Origin: Protostelium mycophagum
Lineage: Eukaryota; Evosea; Variosea; Protosteliida; Protosteliaceae
Reading direction: 5' to 3'
Length of the DNA: 21,405 nt
NCBI GenBank assembly: GCA_002081555.1
Contig: MZNV01002096.1
Span: 1 to 21,405 of the forward strand
Shown: piece after piece, positions 1 through 9,952 of the stretch
How the letters are laid out: every line of letters starts with the position of its first letter
How positions within the stretch are numbered: the stretch's first letter is position 1
Notes under the pieces: model-generated
Database searches by the model: none
What the model saw: the letters and a program-made list of their open reading frames with translations, nothing else
Told to the model about the DNA's origin: nothing
Position numbers and translations under genes: made by a program

Positions 1-174
1 TTAGTTTTTGAATGTTTTTTGTATTTACCAAATTCTTGTGTTTTTGTGTGTTGTATTTCTGTCCTTGTTTTGTTTTGTATTTCCAAAAAAATTGATGTTT
101 TGTATCTGTATTTCATTGTTTCTCAAAACAGTATTTTATACAATACAAAACATTCAATGTTTTGATGGTCTTTA

Positions 175-498
175 TTTTTGCTTATTGTATTGTCATTTTA
201 CATGACCATCAATAAATAAATAGAGGCCATTATAGTTGGTATATTTGTGTGCGCATTACAATTCTTACTAGTGGAATTTGACTAGAAAATTGCAAAATTA
301 GGTTAGACCAAGCAAGTTATTTATTTTCAGATGATGAGTTTTTTGCTTATTGTATTGTCATTTTACATGACCATCAATAAATAAATAGAGGCCATTATAG
401 TTGGTATATTTGTGTGCACATTACAATTCTTACTAGTGGAATTTGACTAGAAAATTGCAAAATTAGGTTAGACCAAGCAAGTTATTTATTTTCAGATG
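175..498. repeat. Tandem direct repeat, 2 x 159 bp
   Basis: Bases 175-333 are repeated at 340-498 with a period of 165 and a 6-bp spacer. The only difference I find is g at 253 versus a at 418. Each copy ends in TTATTTATTTTCAG followed by ATG, which looks like an intron acceptor plus start codon, but no coding frame links the copies. The near identity implies a recent duplication or an assembly artefact. Confidence 0.93.
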
Positions 499-771
499 TT
501 TGTTTTTTGTATTCTGTTCTGATTGTTCTGCCAAAATTCTTGCTGTTTTGTTCTGTGTTAATAATATTCAGAACAGTTCTGTATTCTGCTTTGTTCTGGT
601 ATTCTTTAATTGAAATGTTCTATTTTTATTTTCTTATTTTGGTTTTTACTCTTAAATGAGATGGCATCTTTCTGTTGGCAGTTTAACCTTTTTGAGCAGT
701 TAGGATTTGGGGTAGGGTCCAACATGAGTTGGTGACTCAGACTTGGTCATCCTGCAGAACAGAGTAAGTAG

Positions 772-1039
772 GTGGCATCCTGTTTTTCTTGTGTGGCTGT
801 TTGGTGTTGGGGCTGCAAAAAAAAGGAGGACCATGTGTGTCATGCTTGCAAAATATTCCAATCCGTTGTAGATGGAAAGGCTGGTAGTGTAAAGTTAAAG
901 GTGACTCAACTTGCAATGTACAAGAGATTCTAAGTTCTGAGGGAATAGCAATATCATAGTGCCACAGTGGAAAGCTCAACTTGGTAGACCCAGATCTAAT
1001 GCAGATAAAAACAAAGAGGTAAAGCCGTATACGGCTTGA
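772..1039 (+). pseudogene. Possible broken cysteine-rich coding remnant
   Basis: One frame (772-933) reads a peptide with three CxxC pairs (CFSC, CWGC, CHAC), spaced like a zinc ribbon, and ends at TAA 931-933. A second frame (941-1039) continues with a basic stretch ending KNKEVKPYTA and then TGA. The stops and frame change suggest a decayed gene, possibly from a mobile element. I do not recognise a family, no start codon is evident, and chance cannot be excluded. Confidence 0.22.
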
Positions 1040-1087
1040 ATTAGGGAAGAGGTGGGGGGAAATACAGTGGCAGACCTGAACAGCTGT

Positions 1088-1980
1088 TTAATTTTGAATT
1101 ATGATCTCATTGAAAATCGCAATGAGTTCTTTGTTGCCACGCTTGAGTGCCTTACGTAAGCAGACACTCTTTTGTGTCAGAGGATTTACGCGCCCATCTT
1201 CCAATAAAAGCTGGGGATCCGTCAGCTTTTTTTGTAATAATATTTATTTTTAAACAAATAGAGTGAAAAGTATTGATACCTTGGCCACCTCCGTTCTGTT
1301 GCTTGTGACGGCCCATATTAATGCTAGACTATTTCTATTTCATCTCAGATGAGCTTCAAAAGAAGTATTACCTCGAGGTAGGATCTACTTTTGGGTGCTG
1401 CAATAATAATTCCACTATCTGACGTAAATATATTGATAAAAATAGATAAAAAGAACCTTTATATGACCACCAGAAGAGGCCCATTGGAGTGCAGCGTTCA
1501 TGTCTTCGGATGGATCGACACGGTAATCTTCTAGCAAGATTCTTGCGATCTAAAACTCGTCACCCCAGGTCTCCCGCTTTTATCCTTTGAAGTGTACATG
1601 ATATTATCTGTTGCTTGCCTCGTAACGCCCTTGTGCGCAGGCTAAACGTATTGGTGCTCCCCTTCTGCAATTTGGATCTATTTTTGGATCTTTGAGGAGA
1701 GATATCACTCTGTCTGTAAGACCTATAGGCCCATCAATCTTTGAACATCGACGGTGAGTACCTTTCTGAACGGCATGGGTGAAAGCCTTGCATTGATTAG
1801 TTGAGAAGTCAAAATGAGTGAGAGCTAATTGGTAACAGGATCTGCCAGACAACATGAAATTCAACAGACCGCGGCCGTCGGACGGAAGCGCCTCAATGAC
1901 GAGCTTCCACACCTGCTCCGATTCAGAATACTCTCAAAGCATCATCAGACCTCTGAAGGAAATAGATCTAAGGCGTCCAT
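1088..1980 (-). CDS. F-box/ankyrin-like repeat protein (6 exons)
   Basis: The model joins 1980-1951, 1912-1619, 1549-1457, 1418-1372, 1328-1280 and 1225-1088, giving 216 residues. The N-terminus (MDALDLFPSEVWKLVIEALP) looks like an F-box helix. It is followed by degenerate ankyrin-like units of about 30-35 residues with the signature LL-x-(D/E/H)P-x-(I/V)DP: LLKDPKIDPN, LLEDYRVDPS, LLQHPKVDPT and LLLEDGRVNP. A Skp1/cullin substrate-adaptor role is inferred from the domain pairing alone. Introns are 38, 69, 38, 43 and 54 nt. Intron 2 must begin with GC (gcaagc), because reading through gives three in-frame stops whereas splicing restores a repeat unit. SLU7 lies upstream on the same strand; its stop is 125 bp from this start. 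Repeats of this type are common in expanded protist families, so orthology cannot be assigned. Confidence 0.72.
1550..1618 (-). other. GC-AG intron in the F-box/ankyrin gene
   Basis: On the minus strand the exon ends at a GAG codon, followed by GCAAGC, and the intron ends in GTTTTAG. The 69-nt stretch is a multiple of three and contains three in-frame stops. Removing it joins GRYE directly to IARILLED, which is the expected continuation of an ankyrin-like unit. GC-AG is the usual minor donor variant of the major spliceosome. Confidence 0.7.
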
Positions 1981-2105
1981 GTTGTGTATGTTTTGAAAAG
2001 ATCAGCAGAGAAGAAATTCTTTGACACTCATTCACGGAAAGAACTCTCTACAACGGTCTCGAATGAATAAATGAATATTGAAATGAAACACATTCAAAAG
2101 GCAAT

Positions 2106-3756
2106 TTATTGTCCTACAAAATTTGCCATAGGATCGTCTTTTCTCTGTTTTTTTGCAAGATACTCTTCCTGTTCCTCCTCTTCTTGCCTTTTTGCCTATA
2201 AAAATGAGGCGACTGATGATTGGACTGTGTGCTGCTCACCTTGTCTTCACTTCTCTGTCGCTCCTGTGAAGCCTGCGGCTTTTCAAAAGCTCTCGTGGGA
2301 GTGATTTGTGTTGAGGCAATCTGAGCGTCGATACCGGCCTGCCCTGTACAGTAGGCGTTCTTCAGTGTCTGTCTACAACATCCGTATCCCCATTTTCCAT
2401 CTGACCACCAAGAACCCCATACTTTCTTATGGTTCCCTGGGAATACATCCTCTTCGTATTTACTCTTTGGTATACCCTGATGACGTCATCACCCTAATTT
2501 ATATTGATAAAATGTTGAAGAACATACCTGAGAGCCAGATTGTTTAATATTTCCATCAAGAGTGTACTCTATATATTCCTCTGATTGTTGTAAAAGGTGC
2601 TCAGGCGGTGGAGCCGATGTTTTCTTTCCATACATGGCCAGTATATCCTTTTGGTTCTTTTCTCTTGTCTCTTTGAGCTTCTTTTGGTGTTCTTTGAATG
2701 CTAACTCTGCTTGAGAAGGACCTGCTTGCATGTGTAGTGCCCCTCCATTCTCGTTCGACTTGTACGAAAAAGCCTGCTGCTCAAGAAATTCTTGTGTGTC
2801 ACTCGCACGAACAAAATCGCTGGCATATTGCGATTCTGTCGAATTATTTGGCTGTAAGAAATGAATATATCCTCTACACTACTTATAATAATCAAAGAGC
2901 AGATGAGAGGATATAAAAGCTCACTAGATCTTCACCCTTGAGAGAACGACTCTTTGGATCATAATGTGCAGAGTTCTCCGACAGATTAGTAAGATATTTG
3001 GCTCTATCTTCTCTGATTCTGAGGTTTCTCACGGTTGTTTTCGTCTTAACTGCGGTCCCTTGACTTGCCAAACCAGCACCGACAGGTTGCTCTTCAGTGT
3101 CCAAAAATTCCTCTTTCTCATCATCCTCAGAGTCGTCATCTGAAGAGGAATCATCCGAATCACGCTCTTCCTTCTTGAGAGTAGGATCGGCGGCTGCGGC
3201 CTCTGCGGCGGCTTTGGCCTCCTCTTTACGCACTCTCTTCCTCTCAGCCTCAAACTTATCGTGTTCTGCAATAGTGAGGGAAAGTTTCCTTTCCTTACTT
3301 ACTGGCTATGACTTGTGAATAATAATCATCTGCATTATAACCGTTCCAGCGATCCCTTTTGCCTTGAAAATCCAAATGCAAATCTTTTGTGACCTCGTCC
3401 TGAGCAATGTTCCTTCCTGTCCATTTTGCCCCAAGAGATCGTGGTCGCTCACAGCATTCTTTTGTCTTATGACTGATGGCACCACAATTCTCGCAAGCTC
3501 CCTTTCTGTATTTGGTGGCTGCCGGTCCGGCCTTCGCTCCTCTCTGGTACCATTCTGTATCGTACGTCTTTGCATTCTGTGATTTTTGATGATTCAGTGT
3601 CTTGCCGTCCTTGTTCAGATACCAAGGCGCGTTGGCAATATATTTCGGGATGTGGGGATTGATCGGCTTTCCTTCTTCATCGACTTCTGCTCTAGCACCA
3701 CTGATTCTGAACTCCGTTCTTTTAGAGTCAAGAGCCGAGGCCGAGATGAGATTCAT
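2106..3756 (-). CDS. SLU7: Pre-mRNA splicing factor SLU7
   Basis: Exons are 3756-3303, 3265-2925, 2851-2528, 2476-2240 and 2195-2106, giving 481 residues against about 586 in human. SLU7 is a second-step spliceosome factor that helps select the 3' splice site. The family blocks are all present: [18 protein letters not shown], the CCHC zinc knuckle C88-x2-C91-x4-H96-x4-C101, [25 protein letters not shown], a conserved segment reading [14 protein letters not shown], and the C-terminal [11 protein letters not shown] strongly acidic Ser/Asp/Glu stretch sits in exon 2. Introns are 37, 73, 51 and 44 nt, all GT-AG. The chosen ATG gives an N-terminus shorter than usual. It lies inside the region where the divergent QPRT gene would need its own start, so either 5' end may be wrong. 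Identification is very secure; the exact N-terminus is not. Confidence 0.93.
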
Positions 3757-5001
3757 CGTTTGTGATGATTTGAAACAAAAGCACGGAAATTTTTCATCTT
3801 CTGACACAAGGTCAGAGTCCTCCAAACTCAGGGCATTGACGCTGTGTAAAAAAAGAGGAAGTTGCACCTTGATTTTACAACGAACTTGCAAGACAACTTT
3901 CAGTGGGATAAATCCCAAGTAGAATTCTGGCTGAAGGAGGACATTCCTTCTTACGACTACGGTGGTTTTGTTGTGGGAGACAAACAAGAGACAGCGACAT
4001 TATATTGTAAGCAGCAAGGCACCTTAGCAGGATGTACTTTTTTCGAAGAGGTCTTCAAGTATCTTGGGTGCAAAATAGAGTGGAACACCACAGAAGGTAA
4101 CCATCGTTCATTTCGTCGTACATCCACAGCTCGATGAGAGATGATGATCATCTAAAGATTACAAGGAACACGTTTAGACCCTTCTAATGCGGAGAAAAAG
4201 AGGATTCCTGTGGCAACAGTGACAGGCGAGGCTCGGAAGATACTTGCAGGAGAGAGGACCGCCTTGAATATTCTCGCGAGGTGTAGCGGCATCGCCACGA
4301 GAGCTTCTGCCCTTGCTGATCTAAAGCAAAAGCACGGTGACGTCCCCACCTAGCTGAGTTCAACTGACAACCTGAAAGGTTTTAAAGGGTGCATCGCAGG
4401 GACAAGAAAGACGACACCAGGTTTCAGAGCCGTGGAGAAGTACGGCATAATGATCGGTGGGTGTGATCCACACCGCATGGATTTGTCCTCCATGATCATG
4501 TTGAAGGATAATCATGTCTGGAGCACGGGAAGCATCACAAAGGCTGTTCAGAAGGCAAAGAGGGGAGGAGGATTCTCTCTAAAGGTGAATATATCTGCAC
4601 TTGTAAGTTAGAAATTGAATCATTCTTAGATTGATGTCGAGTGCCAGAGTTTCGAAGATGCTGATGAAGCCGCAAAAGCTGGCAAGATTTTTTACTTTCA
4701 TTTGTAATTCTAAAGATAAAGGCAGGTGCCGATATTGTCATGCTGGATAACTTTGCCCCCACTCAACTCAAAGAAACTGCCAGAAAACTGAAAGAAATTT
4801 ACCCTCACTTATTGATTGAGGCTAGTGGCGGGGTTACCGGAGCAACCGTGGCTGATTACTTTGATGATAGTGTAGATATTATCTCTATGGGATCCTTAAC
4901 ACAGGGTGTTCCACACATTGATTTCTCATTGAAGGTACTCTATTTTTGATTTTTTATCAACTTCTCAAATTTAAAAGGTGAAGCAGCCCGAGAAGAGATA
5001 A
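3746..5001 (+). CDS. QPRT: Nicotinate-nucleotide pyrophosphorylase (QPRT)
   Basis: This enzyme converts quinolinate and PRPP to nicotinate mononucleotide in de novo NAD synthesis. Secure coding runs from about 3858: exons to 4096, then 4166-4336, 4379-4584, 4630-4681, 4726-4934 and 4978-5001. From 3862 this gives 298 residues, about the human length. Conserved blocks seen are [56 protein letters not shown] and [18 protein letters not shown]. The start is unresolved: the only usable upstream ATG is at 3746, joined through a tentative 47-nt intron (3811-3857), and that ATG overlaps the first codons of divergent SLU7. Introns are 69, 42, 45, 44 and 43 nt. The fourth (4682-4725) is GC-AG. The annotated 5' boundary is therefore tentative, while the function is secure. 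Confidence 0.9.
4682..4725 (+). other. GC-AG intron in QPRT
   Basis: The exon ends ...GCA AAA GCT G and the intron runs GCAAGATTT... to GGCAG. Splicing gives [14 protein letters not shown], the conserved QPRT strand (AGADLVLLDNF in human). A GT donor at this site would break that motif, so the conserved protein fixes this 44-nt GC-AG intron closely. Confidence 0.85.
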
Positions 5002-5238
5002 ATAAATCTACCATTACTGTTATTATTATTATTATATTAATTATTTCGGAAAAACATTTTAAGCTTTTGTGTGCCCACCTGCAGAATGTGCGGAAATCAC
5101 TGCACCCTAAATGATAGTAGACAAGTACTTTCTTTTTATTCCCATTAAAGAATGGAAGATAATTCGAACAAAGTTTTGTACGGTTGTAGACATAGTTCAC
5201 TTTTGTAGAGAAGGAAAGGAAACAGCTCATTTGTGATC
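5002..5238. other. QPRT-NCBP1 intergenic region
   Basis: The 237 bp between the QPRT stop and the NCBP1 start contain an AATAAA immediately after the QPRT stop (5000-5005), a TTA-rich stretch at 5018-5045, and otherwise ordinary sequence. It must serve as the QPRT 3' end and the NCBP1 promoter. I see no clear TATA box. Confidence 0.5.
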
Positions 5239-8200
5239 ATGGAAAGAGGACAGAGAAACGAACGATACAATAATAATAGAAGAACCTCAGATGGAGGCAG
5301 AAAATATCAACAACATGAAGCTGGCCACCATAGAAGGAGAAGTGAGGGCTCGCGGCGTCTGGATGAGAAGGAAGAGAGGTCGAGAGACCTCAAAGGACTA
5401 GTTGTCCGTTTAGGTAAGATATAAACAATCCTAAGCACTTGCATCTGTTCTAAAAAATGAACAGGTGATAAGAGCAGCGCCAAGATCGAAAATGATATTG
5501 AAGATCTTGCGCATACTTTACAGAGCGAATTAGAGAATCATCGACCAGAATTCGTCTCTTTACTGGTAGAATGTGCCCGCACCCTTGCCATGAAGAGCTC
5601 TATTTATGCTTGCCTGATTGGTCTGCTGCATATCAAGAAGCCCAATTTCGTGCAGGACGTCACAAACAAAATTGTGAGTGACTTCTGTACCTCTATCGAA
5701 AAGAACGAGTTTTTGGATGCCAGCAGCCTCTTGAGATTCTTAGCCGAATTGACCAACGCAAATGTCTTGGCAGCTTCCTCTTTCATAGACATTTTGGAAC
5801 AACTTTTAAGGGTTTCTCTGGAGAGCAAGGTGGAAGCGCCAACTTGTAACCGTGATGTCTTTGTGTACCTCGTCTTGGCCACTTTACCATGGGTCTGTCT
5901 ACACATATTTCTTTTTAATATTCCTTGTAATTCAAAAAATAGATAAAAGTCTAAATATTACCCAAAATAACATCATTTAATGAAAATAATTACATTCGAT
6001 TGAAACTAAATATCCAGTGCGGCACAATCCGGTGCGATCCAGCCGGTTCCAAATTTGATAAAATATGGAAAGAGCTTGAAGAATATTTCGAGAAAAGAGA
6101 GAAGAAAAGAGAAGCACCCCCTCTTCTTCATACCATACATCCCACAGAACACTCCGACAAAACACCGGACGAAATAGTGACCCTCTACAATGAGGCAGTA
6201 GAATATTACAGAGGTGGAGAGGTGAACGATACACCACTTACGGCCAGAACTTGTGAACATTTCGAGGAGAAGTGGAAGGAGCACAACAGTATCTCTTTGG
6301 ATAGCAGCCAAATGAACACCTTGGGATGGCATATCGAGGTCTATCCTTTCTTCAATTCTTATCATCTCAAAAAACAAAAAAATTTGTCGGAGGTACTCGT
6401 TTGAGTGCTTTTCTGACGCCAACAGCCTGCGGGTCGCAATAGATTTTACTTTCCTTACAGCAGAGCCCCGATATCTCCTTTTGAACCCGAAGACTGGCAC
6501 GACACTGAGGACGGTAGCCCGAACCGACCTTTTCTGCAGAATTTTGTGTTGAGGTGCTACCTGAAGGAAGTGGTGAATAGATTCCATTCGAACCCTAAAG
6601 AGGCAGTGAGGTTGCTCGTATCCCTCACAAAGTCTTCAAAACTCCTCATCGAGGTAAAATCTCCAAATTTTCGGGAGATTTCGTTGTTTTTCGGTCTTGA
6701 TGACAATAATTTTTGTCCGATAAATACCTGCAACTTGCCGCTAAAAAAAATTGTTATTATTGTGTTGTCACCTGAATTTACATAAAATCATCGTACTCAA
6801 AGAATCATCACTTCAATCTAAAATAATAGTATTAAAAATAGCAGGTGATCTTATCTGAGTATTTTGTATTTCCAAACACAGTATTACCAGAAGTATATTA
6901 CGTCGTCTTATTAATGAACTTGTGTAAAGCCCTCCCAGACTTTCCTCAAAATGTGAGAATTCAAGCATTTTTATGAAATGACAAGAATTGACAGATTGCG
7001 ATATCAATAGATTATCTATTTGACAAAGCGGAAGATATGGACGCAGAAGCGATGGACAGATTCACTAATTGGTTCTCTCATCATCTCAGCAATTTCGATT
7101 TCAAATGGCCTTGGAGCAGCTGGTATGTCTTTCGTTTGAACCGTGTTGAAATGCATTTTGCATTTTCATTTTTCATAAAAAGATGCACAACAAACATTAG
7201 AAAAGCGCAGACTTCTCTGGCGCAAATTTTTGGTTCTTTTAATAGACAAAAAAGCATAAAAATGGGTCGAAGAGAAATGGATTACGAAGGTGTTGAAAGA
7301 AGCTTGTTTTCACAACTTCATTAATAAGAGGGAAATTATCGTGCAACGGAGTTATTATGTCGCAGATGCACAGAGAACATCAGAATAATCAATCTTTACG
7401 GCAAAGCCACAAAACAAAAAGATATTTTGGTACAAATCAATTAAAATTATATTCGCAAGAAAATGAAAGTAGAGATAGGGATTATGTGGTGGGGAGTATA
7501 AATATGGAGAGCATGCAGTCATTCTTCATCAAGCAGACATTGGATAAGTCTATCAGATTATCATACCTAGACAGAATCAAGAAATCTCTCCCGGAGGAAT
7601 TCTTCCCCTTCCTACCTAATGCGCCGGAGCCAGTTTTTAGGATGGAACAATGTAATCCTCATATTTTTATTCTTTTTTAAACAGTTTTTGTTGTTGTGTA
7701 AATCTCCAACATTGAATGTAAAGAATAGAACAGAGCTGAGATTGTATAGCAACGGATATGTATCACAAAGAATACAATGCTTTATATGACAACTTGAGAC
7801 AGAAAGATAGCTGGGAAGACATCCCTGAACAAATGAAGACGGATATGGGTCACGTGGCTGAAGACGAGCGGCTCGAAATTTTGTGCCACGCGCTGTTCAA
7901 AATGGCAAGCAAGAGCTACAGCCATATGTTATCCGTCATGGACAGGTGATATTTTTATTTCTTTGGCGTGAAATATTGCGAAGAAAATATCTTAGTTTTA
8001 CCCTGAATCCTTTGTTCATAAAAAATACAAATACAATTTGGTGCAAAATATTGCAAAATCTTTTGTAAATATTGCATCGGTCCGTACAAAAACTTGACCG
8101 AAAAAAGAATGAAAGCAACAGGTCAACAATACTATTTCAAAGCACAATTGAAGGATATACACAACAGATTACACTTTTGGACACGGTGCATGACATTTGG

Positions 8201-8903
8201 AAGAACAGTCCATTACACATGCTCATCCTGATCGAGAGGCTCTCCATCAACCAAGTCTTCCGCCCTCTCTGCCTGGCAAATTATTTTTTCTCCAAGCCCG
8301 AATGGTTTACACAGGGCTTCGCATGGGAAATATTGAACATGGGTATTAATCGATCCGTAAAGAAGATAGAGCAAGTGAGAGCTGATATAAACAAGAAATC
8401 CCTGCTTAGAGGTGAGAAATTTTGGTCGTACCTTTTGCATTGCTTCATCTTGCCGAAAACCGCCTGAACGAAAATTATCAATGAAAAGTATTGTACTTTT
8501 AGTGATATATTTTTGCAATAAAGTATTTCACTGACAGAAGATAGAAACGAGTGACAGGGACACAGAAGATCTGAATACACTTCAGAAAGAGCTCGAAAAT
8601 TTAGAAAAAGAACAGAAGGAGATGTTCATCATCATATTCCATCGCTTCAACATCATCATCTCGAATCATGTCAATCAGCTCTCAGAAAAAGGAGAGACAC
8701 ACCCAAACTTTTGGTTAAACTGCACACTGGGACACTTTACACAAATTGCGAGAAAGGTAAAATATAGATATTTTATGTTGTTGAAATAAAACCAGTATTA
8801 CGGAGAATTCAACAGCTACCTCAGTACATTAGACACCTTCTTGTTGTCAGACAGCGCAGACAGAAAAATACAGACCGTCTTTAAACAACTGCAACAGATG
8901 TAA
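5239..8903 (+). CDS. NCBP1: Nuclear cap-binding protein subunit 1 (CBP80)
   Basis: This is the large, MIF4G-repeat subunit of the nuclear cap-binding complex, which partners CBP20 on m7G caps for splicing and export. Exons: 5239-5413, 5465-5892, 6018-6392, 6426-6653, 6845-6952, 6995-7122, 7479-7651, 7750-7945, 8122-8411, 8545-8756 and 8796-8903, for 806 residues against 790 in human. Landmarks are LPW after the first helical block, NWFSHHLSNFDFKWPW, SIRLSYLDRIKKS, SKSYSHMLSVMDR, GFAWEILNMGINRSVKKI and FIIIFHRFNIIISNHVNQL. The N-terminus carries a basic Arg-rich tail of about 45 residues. Introns are far more variable than in neighbouring genes (33-356 nt). The third (6393-6425) is only 33 nt; an alternative donor at 6339 would make it 87 nt and drop 18 residues. 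The 356-nt intron is forced, because TGG spans it between WPWSS and DYVVGS. Confidence 0.92.
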
Positions 8904-8938
8904 AAAGACGAATAAATGAAATAAGAACTTTTATGTCC
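8904..8938. terminator. Shared 3' region between converging NCBP1 and SEC22
   Basis: Only 35 bp separate the two convergent stop codons. An AATAAA lies at 8911-8916 on the plus strand. Both 3' UTRs must extend into the opposite gene or be extremely short, so antisense overlap of the mature transcripts is expected. Confidence 0.55.
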
Positions 8939-9952
8939 TCATAACAAGTAGAAATAGCAAAAGAGAACGGTGGAAGCCACGCCCATACCGATGAGTCCTT
9001 CTTTTCTCAAGAAGAAGGAGGCGTTCAGATCCTTTGCTTGCTTTGCGTAGAGAATACTTCCAGCCAATAAGTCGTCTGACCTCTTTGATACATCTACAAT
9101 CAGTTGATATTGTTTCTTGCCTTATTAAAACGTGTGAATATTTTTCTTTTGATTTTGTAATGTGACCTCTGCAGAAATTACACAAAATATTCATTAAGAA
9201 TCAAGTTGATGTGTGAATTGAACGAATGTATTTTTGTGAGAAACATTGCTTGATGATACTGCTCTCTGCTGAATTTATGCATTGCGAAAACATGAATATA
9301 TTTTTGAAGTGAAAAATGAAAGGAATAGGGTTGAACACTCACTCTCAATCTTCTCGCCTCTGTATAAAATTTCGTTAATATTTCTGGCCATGATTTTTTG
9401 AACGTCAGATAAATCTTCAGTGACTTTGTTTAGGTTTTGTTGTGAGCGTGTATCTGTGTATACCTGTCCATGTAAATGATGATTGAGACTATTTCTGTAT
9501 TGTTAAGGAAAAATGTTTCTCAGTCATATTGGTTTGTAATCACCTTCTTTGTTCTCTCGATGAAAGCATCTAAAAAAATTATCAGAAGATGATCGTGTAT
9601 GATCTATTTGAGGCTCACCAAATTTGACAAAAGTGTAGGGTCTCTTTGCAGAGGCGACTTCAGGGCCATATTGTATGTCGAATTCTTTTTGCAGCTCCTC
9701 CAAGAATCGAATGGCCAATTTCTTTGGGAAAGCCTTGTCACATAAGGTGAGGTAGACGACGTCATTCGCCACAATATAACAGAAGTAATATGGTCCTGAA
9801 TCGATGGTCATGCGTGGCGCGGTCTTTGGGTCGACCATTTTCAGAAGTTTCTTTGCTTGAGCTCTATATGTTTCAAGGTCGTTCTTATCAGCAATAGACT
9901 CTGCCAGAGGGAGTCCATCGTGGAGTCGGGCGATCATAGTGAGAATCGGCAT
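8939..9952 (-). CDS. SEC22: Vesicle-trafficking R-SNARE SEC22
   Basis: Exons are 9952-9619, 9569-9544, 9463-9343 and 9093-8939, giving 211 residues against 215 in human SEC22B. It is the longin-type R-SNARE of ER-Golgi transport. Residues 1-120 form the longin domain, starting MPILTMIARLHDGLPLA and including CDKAFPKKLAIRFLEEL and RPYTFVKFDAFIERTKK. The SNARE helix follows, with the zero-layer Arg at about residue 155 (EILYRGEKI). The C-terminal anchor is residues 193-211 (GLIGMGVASTVLFCYFYLL). Exon 2 is a 26-nt microexon. Introns are 49, 80 and 249 nt. An in-frame ATG exists 18 codons upstream (10006), but the family start motif favours 9952. HP1 lies upstream on the same strand. Confidence 0.95.

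Larger units (their letters stand above)
1..1087. other. Gene-poor AT-rich left end
   Basis: No intact gene is supported here. Bases 1-170 are T-rich, with repeated TTTTGTATTT words and an inverted pair (TGTTTTGTAT near 93-102, ATACAAAACA near 143-152). Bases 175-498 are a tandem direct repeat and 500-600 are rich in TTCTG words. Bases 640-1040 have higher complexity and contain the broken cysteine-rich remnant listed separately. The right end (about 1000-1087) would be the 3' flank of the minus-strand F-box gene. Confidence 0.6.

Noticed and set aside
1550-1618. F-box/ankyrin gene as a pseudogene because of in-frame stops
   Set aside because: The stops fall exactly inside a 69-nt segment with a GCAAGC donor and TTTTAG acceptor. 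Removing it restores the repeat, so an intron explains them better.
3602-3922. Plus-strand open frame antisense to SLU7 exon 1
   Set aside because: The minus strand encodes the invariant SLU7 zinc knuckle and flanks. The plus frame has no recognisable content.
3764-4337. Peptide DLKQKHG encoded twice, at about 3766-3785 and in QPRT at about 4318-4337
   Set aside because: The seven-residue match with only synonymous differences is striking, but no homology extends beyond it and chance is plausible across six frames.
6697-6775. Possible intronic C/D-box snoRNA in NCBP1 (TTGATGA ... CTGA, 79 nt)
   Set aside because: The C box has a mismatch at its first base, no terminal stem flanks the boxes, and no C'/D' pair is evident.
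7037-7324. Open frame continuing past the NCBP1 exon into the long intron
   Set aside because: CBP80 homology resumes only at 7479 with a split Trp codon. The intervening peptide does not fit the family.
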